A DNA stretch of 64,000 bases, from positions 15,188,465 to 15,252,464 of the forward strand of contig CP154955.1 in NCBI GenBank assembly GCA_039621445.1. Direction: 5' to 3'. The stretch is from Euglena gracilis (taxonomy: Eukaryota; Euglenida; Euglenophyceae; Euglenales). The position numbers and the translations under genes are program-made. Shown piece by piece: positions 22,024 through 32,557 of the stretch; position 1 is the stretch's first letter; each line of letters opens with the position of its first letter. The notes under the pieces were generated by a model. That model was given only the letters and a program-made list of their open reading frames with translations, was not told where the DNA came from and searched no databases.

Positions 22024-22334
22024 CAGGCTGAATTTGACCAACCCCGGGGGGGGGGGGATCTCGGAGAGCCATGAAGTGCCTGGGCAGGCAGGCACCACCC
22101 TCCACCCCTGGGGGTCGGTGCTTCCTGGTCGTGGGCCAAAAAGTGTCCAAGAGGCCTCTGCTGGGCTTCCGGCTCCTTCGGTGCCGGATGTGCCTTGGCC
22201 GATTGCCCAGGCACTTTTGGCCATGTGCCCCCCCCAGGGAGGGGGTGGGATCTGGGAGCCTTGGAGTGCCTGCCCAGGCAGGTGACACCCCGGGGGGGGG
22301 GGGGGGGGCGGCACCGCCTTAAAAATTCAGCCTG
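22024..22334. mobile_element. Small inverted-repeat element (CAGGCTG family)
   Basis: Perfect 12-bp terminal inverted repeat CAGGCTGAATTT, 311 bp long, with the family's GACCAACCCCGG, TCTCGGAGAGCC, TGCCTGGGCAGGCAGGCACC and CACTTTTGGCC blocks in the same order as at 31659. Non-coding. Confidence 0.75.
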
Positions 22335-23894
22335 GTTTTCAGGTTGAAAAGAAATGTTCATTTCCTTTCGTTTTCATTTCTATGAAGGCCATTCCAAGGT
22401 TGCTCTTGGTACCATTCCTCAAAAACATCGCAGTGATTCTCTGAATCTGAATGAAGGGCCTTGTGTTTCTTGCACAGCATGCAGGCAAAAACATTTATAA
22501 CACCAGGGTGTGGCATCCAGCTCCCTCCCTTTTCATCCACAGATGACTCCCTCTGAAATTAGCATTCGACAGCAAACCTGCATCATTTCAAAAAGTTTAT
22601 ACAGCCTAACCCACCAAGTTCCTCACACAACACCATAATCATCCCCCCACACCAGTTTCCATACAGGGAAGGGGCATATGGTCAAAAGAACCAATGTTAT
22701 TCAACCTGATATCAGGTCGGATACGTCCTCAAATCAGTGAAAATCGCTGACTTTAAGCTGTGAATGTTCCAAACAAAATCGTGCAAAAGATGTCAAAAAA
22801 AAACACAAAAAAGGAACTGGCGAAGTTTTTTTTATCAATTTCGATTTTGAATTTTGAATTTTTGAAAATTTTTGTGCCCAAGTGACATTCAACCAGGAGA
22901 AAGAACTGCCAATCAGTTGTGTGGCCGAAGCGGTTGTTTTTTCTGCCGGGCACTTGCAGAGGCCGCCCTGCATGTCTGTGGGTCTTTCCACGCTGCCTGG
23001 GCCTTGGGCAGGGGGCATTTTTAAGGCACCTTGAAAACCTTTTTTTAAAAAAACCTGAAAAAACCTTAAAATCTTTGGCCAAAAATGCCTCAAAAACCCC
23101 ATAAAAAACCCATAAAAACCCCATGAAAAACCTTTAAAAATTTTCGAAAGTTGAGAGAAAACGAAATTGCAAAATCTCGACAAAAAAACAAGCCGATTCC
23201 AGAGAAAAAAGTTTGTTTCCCGGGGGGGGGAAGGGGGAATGATTCTGTTATCGCTGAAACATTCTCTATCGGACCAAACTCGAAAAAAATGGAGTTTTCA
23301 ACTTTTCTTTTTGACCTTGGGCCCCCGTTCGATGCCGGGATGGTCCTTGGACACCCTTGGAAAATAGACGCCTAACAAATTTAAAAATGCCTCAAAGAAC
23401 CTTTAAAAAAAAATTTAAAAAAAAACTCCTTAAAAGGCTTCAAAATTTCGAAAATGTACACCTCAAAAAATAATGCCCCCTGGCCTCCGGCATGGGCAGC
23501 GGCCGAGCCACCAGTGGGGGCAGGCCCTCATGCCCTCCCTGGAGTGGTGTGGACCCGGGGGACCCACTCCACGTCGTATGGCCAAGCGGGGGAAAAGTGT
23601 GCCATGCGGAGAGGGACTTTGCCACTCACACCAGCCAGTCATGGAGAAACTCTGGCGAACCATGGATACGTGTGGGCTACGTGTCAGGATGAACGCGCAT
23701 TTCTGCAAACAAGACAAGTGATTTTTTTGGAGACTCCCGGTGTTGCATGACCGTCAGCGAACAAAAAAAATGACCTGATCTGTCACCACACATCTCACAG
23801 GCAGGACAACAAAGACTGGAATGTCTGCAAAAAAAGCCGCCATTTTCTGTGCTGCAACAGCGCGGTTCACAGGCAGCTCGGCTGACAGGGGGAC
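22335..23894. other. No gene recognised
   Basis: AT-rich DNA with poly-A runs (22730-23460) and a GC-richer part (23480-23700) with no convincing exon. Confidence 0.45.
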
Positions 23895-24270
23895 CTGCGT
23901 ACGGCCGGGGCCGCAGGGACCGCCCCATCCGGCCGCGGCCCCCTCTCCCCCTCCCCCTCCGCCTCCTCCGGCGGCCCCGCGTCGCCACCCCCGGCGTGGC
24001 CGGCCCGCCGCTTCTTCGCCGGCGCCGGCGTCAGCCGCCCGACCCGCCGGCCGGCCCCCGCGCCGGCCGCGCCGCCGCCCCCCGCCGGCGTCGGTGGCCG
24101 CGAGCCGAGCCGCGCGGGGGGCACGGCGCGGGGCAGCGGCGCGGCAGCGGTGGGGGCGTCGGGCTGGGGGCCCGCCCACCCAGACGGGGGCTGCGGTGGC
24201 GGGGCTGGGGCGGTTCCGACGGGGCAGCGAACCGACACCCCCCGGCCGCCCCCGCCAGGCTCCGATGTCG
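23895..24270 (-). CDS. Candidate GC-rich exon, Pro/Gly/Ala-rich
   Basis: A 370-base island of very high GC with no stops in several frames. The most protein-like minus-strand frame includes TPAPAKKRRAGHAGGGDAGP and an acidic stretch EEAEGEGE, with a possible GTCCCC donor after GTACGCAG. The KKRR could be a nuclear localisation signal. With such GC bias open frames are expected by chance. Confidence 0.25.
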
Positions 24271-24299
24271 GGGGTCTGGAGCACCGGCCGTCCTTTTAA

Positions 24300-25338
24300 C
24301 CCCCAAGCGGACGTGACAAAAAAAACAGGTAAAAAGGCGTTTAATGTCACAATTGAATCCCTGGAGATGTGGGAATATCCTGATGATGTTCCTCGCAAAG
24401 AGGGGCGGCGCTGCAGGGGGGGGGGGCAGCCAGGAACCCCAGCCTTTGAGGGGCTCAGGCGCCTGACCATGGCAAGGCAACCCGGTGGGTAGTCAGTAGT
24501 CAGCACAAAACAAAACACGTTATAGCATCTCCAATAACAGTGAAGGCCACGTGCTGATTTTTCAGGAATTTTGGTATAAGTGAACAGGGAACTTTTTTCG
24601 CAGTTGTGGTCTTGAAGGTCGACCCGATTGCTCTATTTTTTTCGTTTCTGTGATTGATTGATTGATTTGTTTTTCTTGATTCATTTTATAACTTTATTAC
24701 TTTACAAACTTTGACTCGGTGGTGGTTTCCCCTGAAACGTTTCTCACTGAAATGTGTGTGCTTGTCTGCGTGCCCGTGACTCGATCTGTGCCTGTGCATA
24801 TGCACACGCGCACAACGTTTTCGGTGTGACCCCTCCTGACTCTGGACGCTGTGTAAACCCCTCAGCCCTACGGCCACAGAGTCGCCCCACATGAAGGAGG
24901 GCCACATACCGAAGACAGGGGCGATTGGCGGTCTCGCAGCCAGGCTGCTTCTGACCAACCACGGGGGGGGGGGGGCACGGGGGGAGGTCTTCTGGTGCTC
25001 CGGCCTGGGACCCATGCCTCCCCTCCCCGCAGGCCTGGAGGTCAGGAATTGGCCAAGTCGAAATGTGCTTGGCGCCCAGCTGGTTCCCAAAGGAAAGGTC
25101 GTGTGAAAAGGGGTCCCCACCTCTCTCCCATCTCGGCCCCCTCCCACCGCGGCACACACGTTTGTGTGGCCTTCCTTTGAAAGGAGCAGCCTGATCCTGG
25201 CTCTCTCGTGGGAACCGGTGGGGAGCAGGTGCAGAGGATGGACTCCGACGGGGGCCGGCGGGGTGTGAAATCCGCCCTCTCTGGAGGAGAAAATGGCAGG
25301 GACAGGGAGATCCTTGACTGATGAAGGACCAGAACGTT
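24300..25338. other. No secure gene
   Basis: A minus-strand reading at 25150-25290 (HLLPTGSHERARIRLLLSKE) looks somewhat protein-like but has no supporting splice sites. Confidence 0.35.
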
Positions 25339-25351
25339 GTGTGTGTAAATG

Positions 25352-25399
<48 letters not shown>

Positions 25400-25529
25400 G
25401 TGACGTGTGTGGGTGTGTGTGTGTGTGGGTGGGTGGGTGTGGGTGTGCGTGCGTGCGTGTGCGTGTGTGTGGGTGTGGGTGTGCATGCGTGCGTGTGCGT
25501 GTATGTGTGTGTGCGCGCGCGTGTGTGCA

Positions 25530-25573
<44 letters not shown>

Positions 25574-25577
25574 TGTG

Positions 25578-25621
<44 letters not shown>

Positions 25622-25688
25622 TGTGTGCGTGCGTGCGTGCGTGCGTGCGTGTGTGCGTGCGTGCGCGCGTGCGTGCGTGCGTGCGTGC

Positions 25689-25761
<73 letters not shown>

Positions 25762-25795
25762 GTGACGTGTGTGGGTGGGTGGGTGGGTTTGTAAA
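25339..25795. repeat. Large GT/GTGC compound microsatellite
   Basis: About 450 bases of GT, GTGC, GCGT and GGGT units. The two flanks (25376-25432 and 25736-25790) both read (GT)n-TGTGACGTGTGTGGGTG, suggesting an internal duplication. The long apparent Cys/Val or His/Thr readings are artefacts of the repeat. Confidence 0.95.
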
Positions 25796-26134
25796 AACAC
25801 ACATACAACATGTCTTTGAACACAGGTGTGCAGCATTCAAAAAAAAAGTTGGAGAAACATTGGGGCTGTTAAATGCTTCCAACACGTCAAACAACTATTG
25901 AAACACTTTGGGTGGAGCGTTTGCGGACACCAGATGGGGACGATCTGGCTTTGGAGGGGCCACTGAAAAGCGTGAACAGAATGCCCTGAGAGGAGACACT
26001 GGCCAATCGGATGGGAAAGCAGAGCTTCGGCCACTGCCAGGCGCTGCCGACTGGGGGCTCGGTTGCACTCTGCCCAGGGGCAGTGGCCCGTTCGAGGAGG
26101 ACCCACCCGTCCACCCACCCACCCAGCCAGCCAG

Positions 26135-26135
<1 letters not shown>

Positions 26136-26188
<53 letters not shown>
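26136..26188. repeat. (CA)n microsatellite
   Basis: About 24 CA units preceded by CCAGCCAGCCAG and (CCAC)n. Confidence 0.95.
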
Positions 26189-26529
26189 AGTCGGCGAAGA
26201 CGGGTCAAATGGGGATGAAAATGCATTGCCATGAGACATGGTACAGCAGCAAACTGGGTGGTGTGCAATGATGAGGGTGATTTTTTGGATGGGTGATGTT
26301 CACAGCATGCATTGGTGGATGAAGGAAATAACCCTGAGCGGGGTACTGAAAGCCACAAACGTTTGAGTACCAATCCGATTTTGAAGGCAGCCAATGCTCT
26401 CTGACCCACTCCAAATACCCAGCTGGGAAGTAGCTTTCTCCCACCCAGCTCTTGCTGAGGGTACCACAACAGTGCAACCTTCGTTTGAACATTTTTGTAC
26501 AGTGTTTGACAAAAGTGATGCTTTCAGCG

Positions 26530-26694
26530 CAGCGGCTGTGGGAGCAGTGGCGGCGAAACGGCCCGCCGGGCGGCTTCGCCTTCCCGGCCCGCAGGCACGC
26601 CAGCCACTCCAACCGCTCCGCCGCCTCCACCACCTCCCGGCCCCGCAGCTCCAACGCCAGCCACTCCCGCAGCTCCGCCCACAGCTCGGCAACT

Positions 26695-26729
<35 letters not shown>

Positions 26730-26810
26730 GCCGCCACCGCCGCCCGGGGGGCGGGGGCCGGAGGGCGGTGTGGTCCGCCCCGGCGGGCCACCGTTCGCGC
26801 GTTCAGAGGA
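26530..26810 (-). CDS. Candidate exon with poly-Gly and helical segment
   Basis: A poly-glycine run encoded by a (GGC)n tract is followed by VAELWAELREWLALELRGRE, then VVEAAERLEWLACLRAG. The second part is a strongly amphipathic helix of coding quality. Exon borders are unclear: no good acceptor or donor was found, so the limits are approximate. Unrecognised. The opposite strand is also open but reads as Arg/Pro/Ser-rich nonsense. Confidence 0.35.
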
Positions 26811-27904
26811 CCGCCAGCAACGGGCAATGCCTTCGAAAGGGCGTGTGAGGTCAGGATGGGAAGTGGGCGTCAGCACACTGCTGTCGGAAACCACAGGCAT
26901 CAGGACTGAGGGCTGGGGTTTTCTCAAGGATCCCCAGGGGCCAGCTAGGGGAAAAAGGGTGCCCGAAAATGGACAAAAAATGCTGAAAGCCAGCTGGGTT
27001 GGGATTCTTCATCCAAAAATTGGAGGCAAACCCCCCCCCAAAAAAAAACTTCAAAACCTTCAAAATGCAATTCCATTTTGTCCATTTTCGACCTCTTTCT
27101 CAAAAAAAAAATGTCTGCCTTGTGAACCGAAATTTTTTTGCAGTCGGCCGGGTATAAATCTATTTCAGGTTACCCGAAATTCATTTCAGTGGGGATCCCA
27201 GATTCATACCCCCTGGGTCTGAATCCTGGCTGGCTGCTGGCTGGAAAAAAAGGTGCTGGTTGGCTGGACCCCCCCCAGGGAGAGGGTACTGCTTTCAGCT
27301 ATGAGGAGCTTTACAAACAGCAATCTGATATGATTTTATGAATAAATTTCTGTAAACGAGGAACTAGTGCTAGCCACAGGATTTTGAAGCCGTAAGGCTG
27401 TTTCATTGGTGAATAAAAATATACAGATAAAAATACAGGTGGGCTAGGAATGAATAAACACACTCATCTTCAGATAAGCTGACAAACGCCTTCAAGATGA
27501 TAAATAAAAGGAAATACTCGGTTTCAGACATCTGGGGACCTCTTCCAGAAATGAGAAAGCGGCATGTGACCAATAAACCAATACAATTGGTTTCTAGCTC
27601 TCCGAATACAGTGCAGACATGAGTCCCTCATCTGGCGGCATTCGGTCAACGCTTCTTGCAATCCCCTGAGAATTTGCATAGAATGCATTCGAAGCAGCTC
27701 CACTGTCAGTTGGGGATCCGGGGCACTCCGTGGCAGTGCTGTTAACCTGCGGGGAACAGCGTGGTGAGTGTCATTGTCGAAACTGAGCCTGGGGAGCAGA
27801 TGGAACGTTCCATTTCTGTTCTGGGATAAACTTGCTTTCCTCTTTTTGACACCCAGATGTGTGCTTCACCGGACCCGCTCTTCCAAACACATGCGGGCAA
27901 ACCG

Positions 27905-28065
27905 TCTCAGCGGCCACATCGTCGCGGGGTAGTCGTTCCGGGTCCGGAAGACCCTCGCGGCTCCCGCTTCCCGGCGACCACAGCCGCGTGCCGTCCAAGA
28001 CGCCGTTGGCAGTCTCCTCGCCCCACCGCGGTCCCGCAGCAAACGCCGCCAACCATCCCTCCTGG
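27905..28065 (-). CDS. Weak candidate exon
   Basis: GC-rich island after acceptor TTGCATTTCCCCAG. One frame reads EGWLAAFAAGPRWGEETANG and continues open toward a possible GTGAAG donor; the other two frames are also open for most of the length. No family recognised and the frame is not certain. Confidence 0.25.
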
Positions 28066-28344
28066 GGAAATGCAATGTGCCGGGGCAGCCACCATTTGCG
28101 GCACGGGGGGTGCGGTGGCGGAGGACACGAAACCGAGTTGCGGAAAACACCTCCAAAAATATGTTGGGCTTAACCCAATGGACATGGGCGATGAAACCAA
28201 CCAAACCAAACGTGAAAAGCAGGAAAGGACATGGGAGCAAACAGTCACGTGGTCATGTGCGTGCCTGAATGCCCAATGTGCTGTTCTGTGAAAAGAGGAA
28301 AGGGCCATCGAGGTGGAGGTATTGGGATGCTTGCACAGGGGCAC

Positions 28345-28542
28345 CCAGCCTTGCGCCTCCGCCTCCCCAAGCGGCCCCCTCCGGCCGCGGGGCCGGTGGC
28401 CAACGTCCTCCGCATCGCTGTCCGTCTCGTCGGGGGAGTCGTATTGCGGTGGCGGTGGGCGGAACGGGTTGGGGGCATGGTGGGCGAAAGGGGGTTGGTG
28501 GGCAGGATGGCGGTGTTGGTGGTGGTGCTGCTGTTGGCAGGG
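28345..28542 (-). CDS. Unrecognised His/Pro-rich protein with acidic segment
   Basis: Sixty-six codons: PCQQQHHHQHRHPAHQPPFA, then a Pro-rich part, then DSPDETDSDAEDVG and a basic stretch RPRGRRG. Acceptor CCTTCCCGTGCAG, donor TGG/GTGCCC, phase 0 at both ends. The acidic patch followed by an Arg cluster suggests an intrinsically disordered, perhaps nuclear, region; that is inference only. Likely the same gene as the exons at 28.6-30.3 kb. Confidence 0.45.
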
Positions 28543-28625
28543 CTGCACGGGAAGGCCTGGTGGGGGTGGGAGTCGAACCCACCACCCAGCAGCTGGGGGG
28601 GGGGGTTGCGTGCCTTCCGGGCGAC
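28543..28625 (-). repeat. Repeat-derived 83-nt intron (GCACGGGAAGGCCTGG family)
   Basis: The predicted intron between two phase-0 exons starts GTCGCCCGGAAGGC and ends CCAGGCCTTCCCGTGCAG in minus-strand sense. Its 3' end matches repeats at 3411-3440, 32841-32930, 34381-34440 and 39993-40045 (CTGxACxGGAAxGCCTGGT then G/C runs). So the acceptor appears to be supplied by a dispersed element. Confidence 0.45.
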
Positions 28626-28691
28626 CTCGAAAGGTGGCGCTGGCACAACGCGGCGAGGGCGGGGCACCGGCTCATGCGTGACCGGCGTGAC
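28626..28691 (-). CDS. Unrecognised protein, short exon upstream of an 83-nt intron
   Basis: Twenty-two codons, VTPVTHEPVPRPRRVVPAPP then FE, phase 0 at both ends; acceptor CATCCGGAG, donor GAG/GTCGCC. It is followed by an 83-nt intron (28543-28625) that matches a dispersed repeat, and then by the exon at 28345-28542. Function unknown. Confidence 0.4.
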
Positions 28692-29110
28692 CTCCGGATG
28701 GGGCAGCACAGTCTCAGTGCACGGGGGCGACCGCAACGATCGTTTTTATTTTATGAACTGGCGATGCTCCCCAAATCCCCCGGAGTTGGTAAAAAACAGT
28801 CCACTCCCTCCCCTGTGCTTTGGGCCGTTAAATTTGGGTTAGATTAAATCAGGGGTTGGACTTTGTGTTATTTTGGAGGATCGGGGCAGGGCTGCATAAA
28901 GTTACTTTGAAGGTGTGAAGAAGCAGCTGGCAACAGCACAACCAACCGACATCTGTCGCTCTCCACAAAATATTTTTTGGGGATATTTTGGTGTGCCTGC
29001 AAGGGAGAATTCCTGCGGAGCCGAAAGAAATTTTTGGCCAAAAAAATCGGCGCCCCCAGAAAAATCAGAAGGCCCGTTGGGGTGGGGGTCGACTCCCCCC
29101 CACCGACAAT

Positions 29111-29306
29111 TCAGGGATTCCCGCACAGCTCTGGCTGGTGGTGGTGGTGTGGGTGGTAGTGGGGGGGATGGTACTGCGGGAAGTGGTGGTGGTGAGGGTG
29201 GTGGTGGTGTGGGTGATGGTGGTGGAAGTGGTGGAGGGGAGGGGCACGGTCATCGGGGGGATACGCGGGAGGGGGCGCCTGAGGATGAGGCCAGGCCGGG
29301 TCTTCC
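29111..29306 (-). CDS. Second His/Pro-rich candidate terminal exon
   Basis: Strong acceptor CCCCCCCTTTCAG (phase 2 entry), then EDPAWPHPQAPPPAYPPDDR and a histidine-rich tail (HHFHHHHPHHHHPHHHH) to a stop at 29111. It resembles the tail of the exon at 29531-29769 in composition, so the two may be alternative or duplicated terminal exons. The CAC/CAT repeat alone could produce such a reading; the acceptor and the non-repetitive start are the supporting evidence. Confidence 0.4.
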
Positions 29307-29530
29307 CTGAAAGGGGGGGGGGGCATGACGAGGCAGGGCACCAAAGGGGAAGCAGACAAAACAATCGCGTTGTGCGGTTGGGGTTACGGTGCCAATACCT
29401 TCGTTGCAAGCAACATGCCCAACCCACAAACCTGCAAGCACAGTATCCATTTGCCAGCACACGCGCCACGATCAAGTTGAGTACGTGTGGCTGTGTTAAA
29501 AAAAAAACCACACGTTCGGCCCAGGCCTAC

Positions 29531-29769
29531 TCAGTGGTGAGAAAATCTGGACGGGTGGTGGTGGTGGGGGTGAGGTGGGTAAAAGGAGTTATGCGGTGGG
29601 AAGGGCGGCGGTGGGGGAGTCCAATGGTGGTGAAAGGTTGGGGGCGGCGGCGGGGGGAAGTACGGGCCAAAAGGGGGGCTGTACTGAGGCGGGGGCGGGG
29701 GGCGGGGGCGGCGCGATTGAAAGAAGTCTTCCCCAGGGTTGAAATCCACCTCCACGAAGCCCTCCAGCC
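29531..29769 (-). CDS. Unrecognised Pro/His-rich terminal exon
   Basis: Enters in phase 1 after CATGCTGCCAG, giving [21 protein letters not shown] followed by about 55 residues rich in Pro, His, Tyr and Phe (PPPPP, HHHW, HPHHHH) and a TGA at 29531. The first 20 residues look like an ordered segment and the rest like a low-complexity tail. With no donor before the stop it should be a terminal exon. No function can be assigned. Confidence 0.5.
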
Positions 29770-29817
29770 CTGGCAGCATGAGGAATGGTGCCAAGAAGTG
29801 CAGTGTGTCCGCACATG

Positions 29818-30005
29818 CATTGTGTGCTTGTGTGTGTGTCTGTGTGTACACACATGTTGTGTGTGTGTGTGTGTGTGTATGTGTGCGAGTGCATGTGTGT
29901 GGGGAACCGGACGTGCGTTGTGTGCACGATTGTGCTTGTCAACATTGCTACAACTTTTCAAAGCATTGTGTTGTTCTGGGTGGCTGTATGGGTGCGCACG
30001 GGCAG

Positions 30006-30050
<45 letters not shown>

Positions 30051-30168
30051 CACGCACACACACACAGTACGTGTGTGTGTGTGCGCGCGCACACGGACAC
30101 ACAACGTGCATGCACATGCACACGCATGCACATACACACACACACACACACACACACTCGCACGCACG
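29818..30168. repeat. GT then CA compound microsatellite
   Basis: GT-rich on the left, CA-rich on the right, so the two halves are roughly inverse and could fold back. It lies in the predicted intron between the exons at 30182 and 29769. Confidence 0.9.
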
Positions 30169-30181
30169 TATGCTCCAAAAC

Positions 30182-30302
30182 CTGGGAACTTCTGGGGCAG
30201 CTCCTTCAGCGTCTCCAGAGGGATAACCTCCTCCCCGTCCTCGGCCTCCAAGGGAGCGGGGCCCGCCGACATCGAAGCCATGCCGACTTTTGGAGGCCTC
30301 CG
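30182..30302 (-). CDS. Unrecognised protein, exon with acidic [12 protein letters not shown] segment
   Basis: Forty codons ending ...[20 protein letters not shown]. Acceptor CCCGGTCAG (phase 0), donor TTCCCAG/GTTTTG (phase 1). It joins in phase to the next candidate exon at 29769. I do not recognise the family. It lies downstream of the SH3BGR-like exons on the same strand and could be the C-terminal half of that gene or a separate gene. The tail of the exon overlaps the edge of a GT/CA microsatellite. Confidence 0.5.
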
Positions 30303-30363
30303 CTGACCGGGCCGGTGGAACGACAGGGGGGCTGGAGAAAGTCTTCCGTGTCGTGCGTTGGGG

Positions 30364-30633
30364 CAGGCTCCAAGACACTAGATCTGAACCCCCCGGGGGG
30401 CGGGGGGGGTGTAGGGCACATGGCCAAAAGTGCCTGGGTACTTGGCCAAAGCACTTCCATCGCCAAAGGCGCCGGAAGCCCAGATAAGCCCATTTTGGGG
30501 GCGTTTTTGGCCCATGATCATGCAGGCACCGGTTCCCCCCGGTGGGGTGGTGCCTGCCTGCCACTGGGTGCCCCGGCACTCCAGTGCACCTTGAGACCCC
30601 CCCTCCCCCCCAGGGTTGGTCAAATTCAGCCTG
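30364..30633. mobile_element. Small inverted-repeat element (CAGGCTG family), opposite orientation
   Basis: Right end AAATTCAGCCTG (30622-30633) is intact; the left end (CAGGCTCC...) is diverged. The interior carries GGCCAAAAGTGCCTGGG and TGCAGGCACCGGT, related to the other copies. It lies just upstream (minus-strand sense) of the exon at 30182-30302. Confidence 0.6.
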
Positions 30634-31529
30634 ATAAGCACCCGAAGTCTCCAGAAACCGTTTTTTTTCCCCCCAGGGGAAAGCAATGAGAACAATTTCA
30701 GAATAATGATGTCACCACCAATGTATACAAGTTCGACCCCAATCGACTGGGGGAGGGGTCGTCCTCACTTGCACCTCAACAAGGCGCATCCCACCAGCCC
30801 CCGTATCGCGAGAACGCATTTCTGGTCGCAAACAGGTCCGAGGCCGGCATGGCAGGGGGTGCAGGGCGGGGCTGCGCTACGGCCGCCTCCGGCGCAGGGG
30901 GCGGCAGCCAGCCAGGGGGCGGGGGAGAGCCATGTTGCTGCAGGGAGGGCCGGCCCCACGAGACGAGAGGCACGTCAGACTGACCACACCGGTGGGGGGG
31001 GGGGGGGTGAGGATGCCGTGGCCTCGTTGGGTCTCACGCGTTGTCGCCATCCTCGGCCTCATCCTCGGCGATCGACCCACAGAGGCATCAAGCGTGGAAC
31101 CGTTACATTGGTGGGCAGCCCAGGTGCAGGTTTTAACTTCTGTGACAATCTTTCGGTGGACTTCTTGGGGTGGCAAGTGTTCAGGTACCGGGGGGGGGGG
31201 ATTGAAGCTAGATAAAATTAGACCCGAAAAAATAAATTGGTGCCAAACCTGAAAACTGCCCGGAAAAAATTGGCAGGTTTTGAATGCAAGATGACTGGAA
31301 AAAGAGTGATTTTCAAAATTTTGAGGCAGGATTTTCAAAAAAGGCCCGGAAAATTTTGGCAGGATTTCTGTACGCCAATTTTTTCCCAATCAATTTTTTC
31401 GGCATCCAATTCCCCCCCCCCCGGTAGCTTGAGGCACAACATGCCACGGACCACCAAACATGAATTCCGAAGAGGGGGGGAGATGGCAAGTAATGGTTCG
31501 GCGTCTCTCTCGGATCCGGTGCCAGCCAC

Positions 31530-31658
31530 AGCACACCTCGTCGGCACCGGCCCCCGCCGCCTCGCCTCCCGCCGGGCCTTGGCGGGCCACACCCGACCGC
31601 GGGCCCCCCTCTCCCGGCCCCGCTGGCCCGGCCGGCACGACGCTGTGCCCCTCCTCGC
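31530..31658 (-). CDS. Possible continuation of acidic exon c beyond an inserted element
   Basis: Immediately beyond the small transposon, the minus strand reads GEEGHSVVPAGPAGPGEGG and continues Gly/Ala-rich to ADE, where a GAG/GTGTGC donor is possible. If the element is removed exactly, the frame of exon c is kept. The compositional bias makes this weak on its own; it is supported mainly by its position. Confidence 0.35.
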
Positions 31659-31973
31659 CAGGCTGGATTTGGCCAACCCCGGGGAGGGGGGTCTCGGAGA
31701 GCCCGGAGTCCCAGTGGCATTCAGGAAAGCACCACCCCCCCCCCCCGCCCCCGGCTCCAGGAAGTTGGACTGGTTGTGGACCAAAATCCGGCCAAAATGG
31801 CCCCGCAGGCTTCCGGTGCCTTCAGACCCAGGATGCCTTGGGCACTTTTGGACATAAACCCTGTCCCCCAGGGGGATCTGAGTGCCTTGGGCTGCTTGCC
31901 CAGGCAGGCACCCCCCCCCCGGCCCCTGGGTGGGGAGGGGACTGGGGCGGGCCATCCCTTAAAATCCAGCCTG
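31659..31973. mobile_element. Small inverted-repeat element (CAGGCTG family), copy in acidic exon
   Basis: Ends read CAGGCTGGATTTGGCCAACC and, inverted, AAATCCAGCCTG. 315 bp, no gene inside; it contains TTTTGGACA, GGCTGCTTGCCCAGGCAGGC and C/G runs shared with copies at 22024 and 30364. No clear target-site duplication. It sits exactly at the edge of the acidic exon of the SH3BGR-like gene. Confidence 0.7.
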
Positions 31974-32090
31974 CAGCCTCATCCCCGTCCTCGTCCTCCT
32001 CCGCCTCGTCCTCTTCCTCTTCAGCCTCCTCCGCTCCGTCGCTGTCCAGCGGCTCGCCAGTGAAGGGGTGGATGCGCCGGAAATTTGGGA
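31974..32090 (-). CDS. SH3BGR-like protein, acidic exon c
   Basis: Enters in phase 1 after a strong acceptor (CTCTTTCTCTCAG), giving V-PNFRRIHPFTGEPLDSDG and then a run dominated by Glu and Asp (about 21 of the last 27 residues). An acidic C-terminal tail after the thioredoxin fold is the hallmark of SH3BGR proper. The exon abuts a 315-bp inverted-repeat element (31659-31973). Beyond that element, frame-compatible coding-like sequence continues (next entry). Without splicing the reading frame stops inside the element at about 31822. Confidence 0.6.
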
Positions 32091-32557
32091 CTGAGAGAAA
32101 GAGAGGCAGGCTGGCTGGTCGCCGTGGGGAGCAAACTTGGACACAAAAATCGATGGGACCTGCTGTCCCCTGGACACACGTGGTCCCATCCGCTGACGCC
32201 GCCGAACAGGAAGGCACGGTAACATGGTAACCGTGTGGAAAGGAAGTGTTTGCGCTGCATCGTGTTCCCTCGTTGTCAGCGGGTGAGAGACAGTTTGCTG
32301 AGTCCAGTTCAAAGCCATTTCTTGCATGACTGGTCGGCAGCCCTGAATGAATCTCACCCCTGCACAGTGAGGGTGGTGGGTGGGGTGGGTGTGGAAAGGT
32401 ATTCAGAATAGGGCTTAAGCTTGGGATAGGGTGAGGGCTAGGATTGGGTTTGGGTCAGGTGTGAGATCTGGGAGGGGAGGGGGGGCAGGAAAAGGGGGGG
32501 GGGTGCCTACTTTGCTCAACTATCAGCCCAAAGAGGCCAGTACGAAAAGGGGCGCAC

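Noticed and set aside
24744-25894. Long minus-strand frames of His-Thr repeats (350-400 codons)
   Set aside because: They arise entirely from the GT/CA microsatellite; the complementary strand is open too as Cys/Val repeats.
28988-30226. 412-codon plus-strand frame
   Set aside because: It passes through GGT-rich and GT-rich repeats; valine/glycine runs and no splice or motif support.
29527-30579. 350-codon minus-strand frame
   Set aside because: It runs through the CA/GT microsatellite; only short parts in other frames show exon features.
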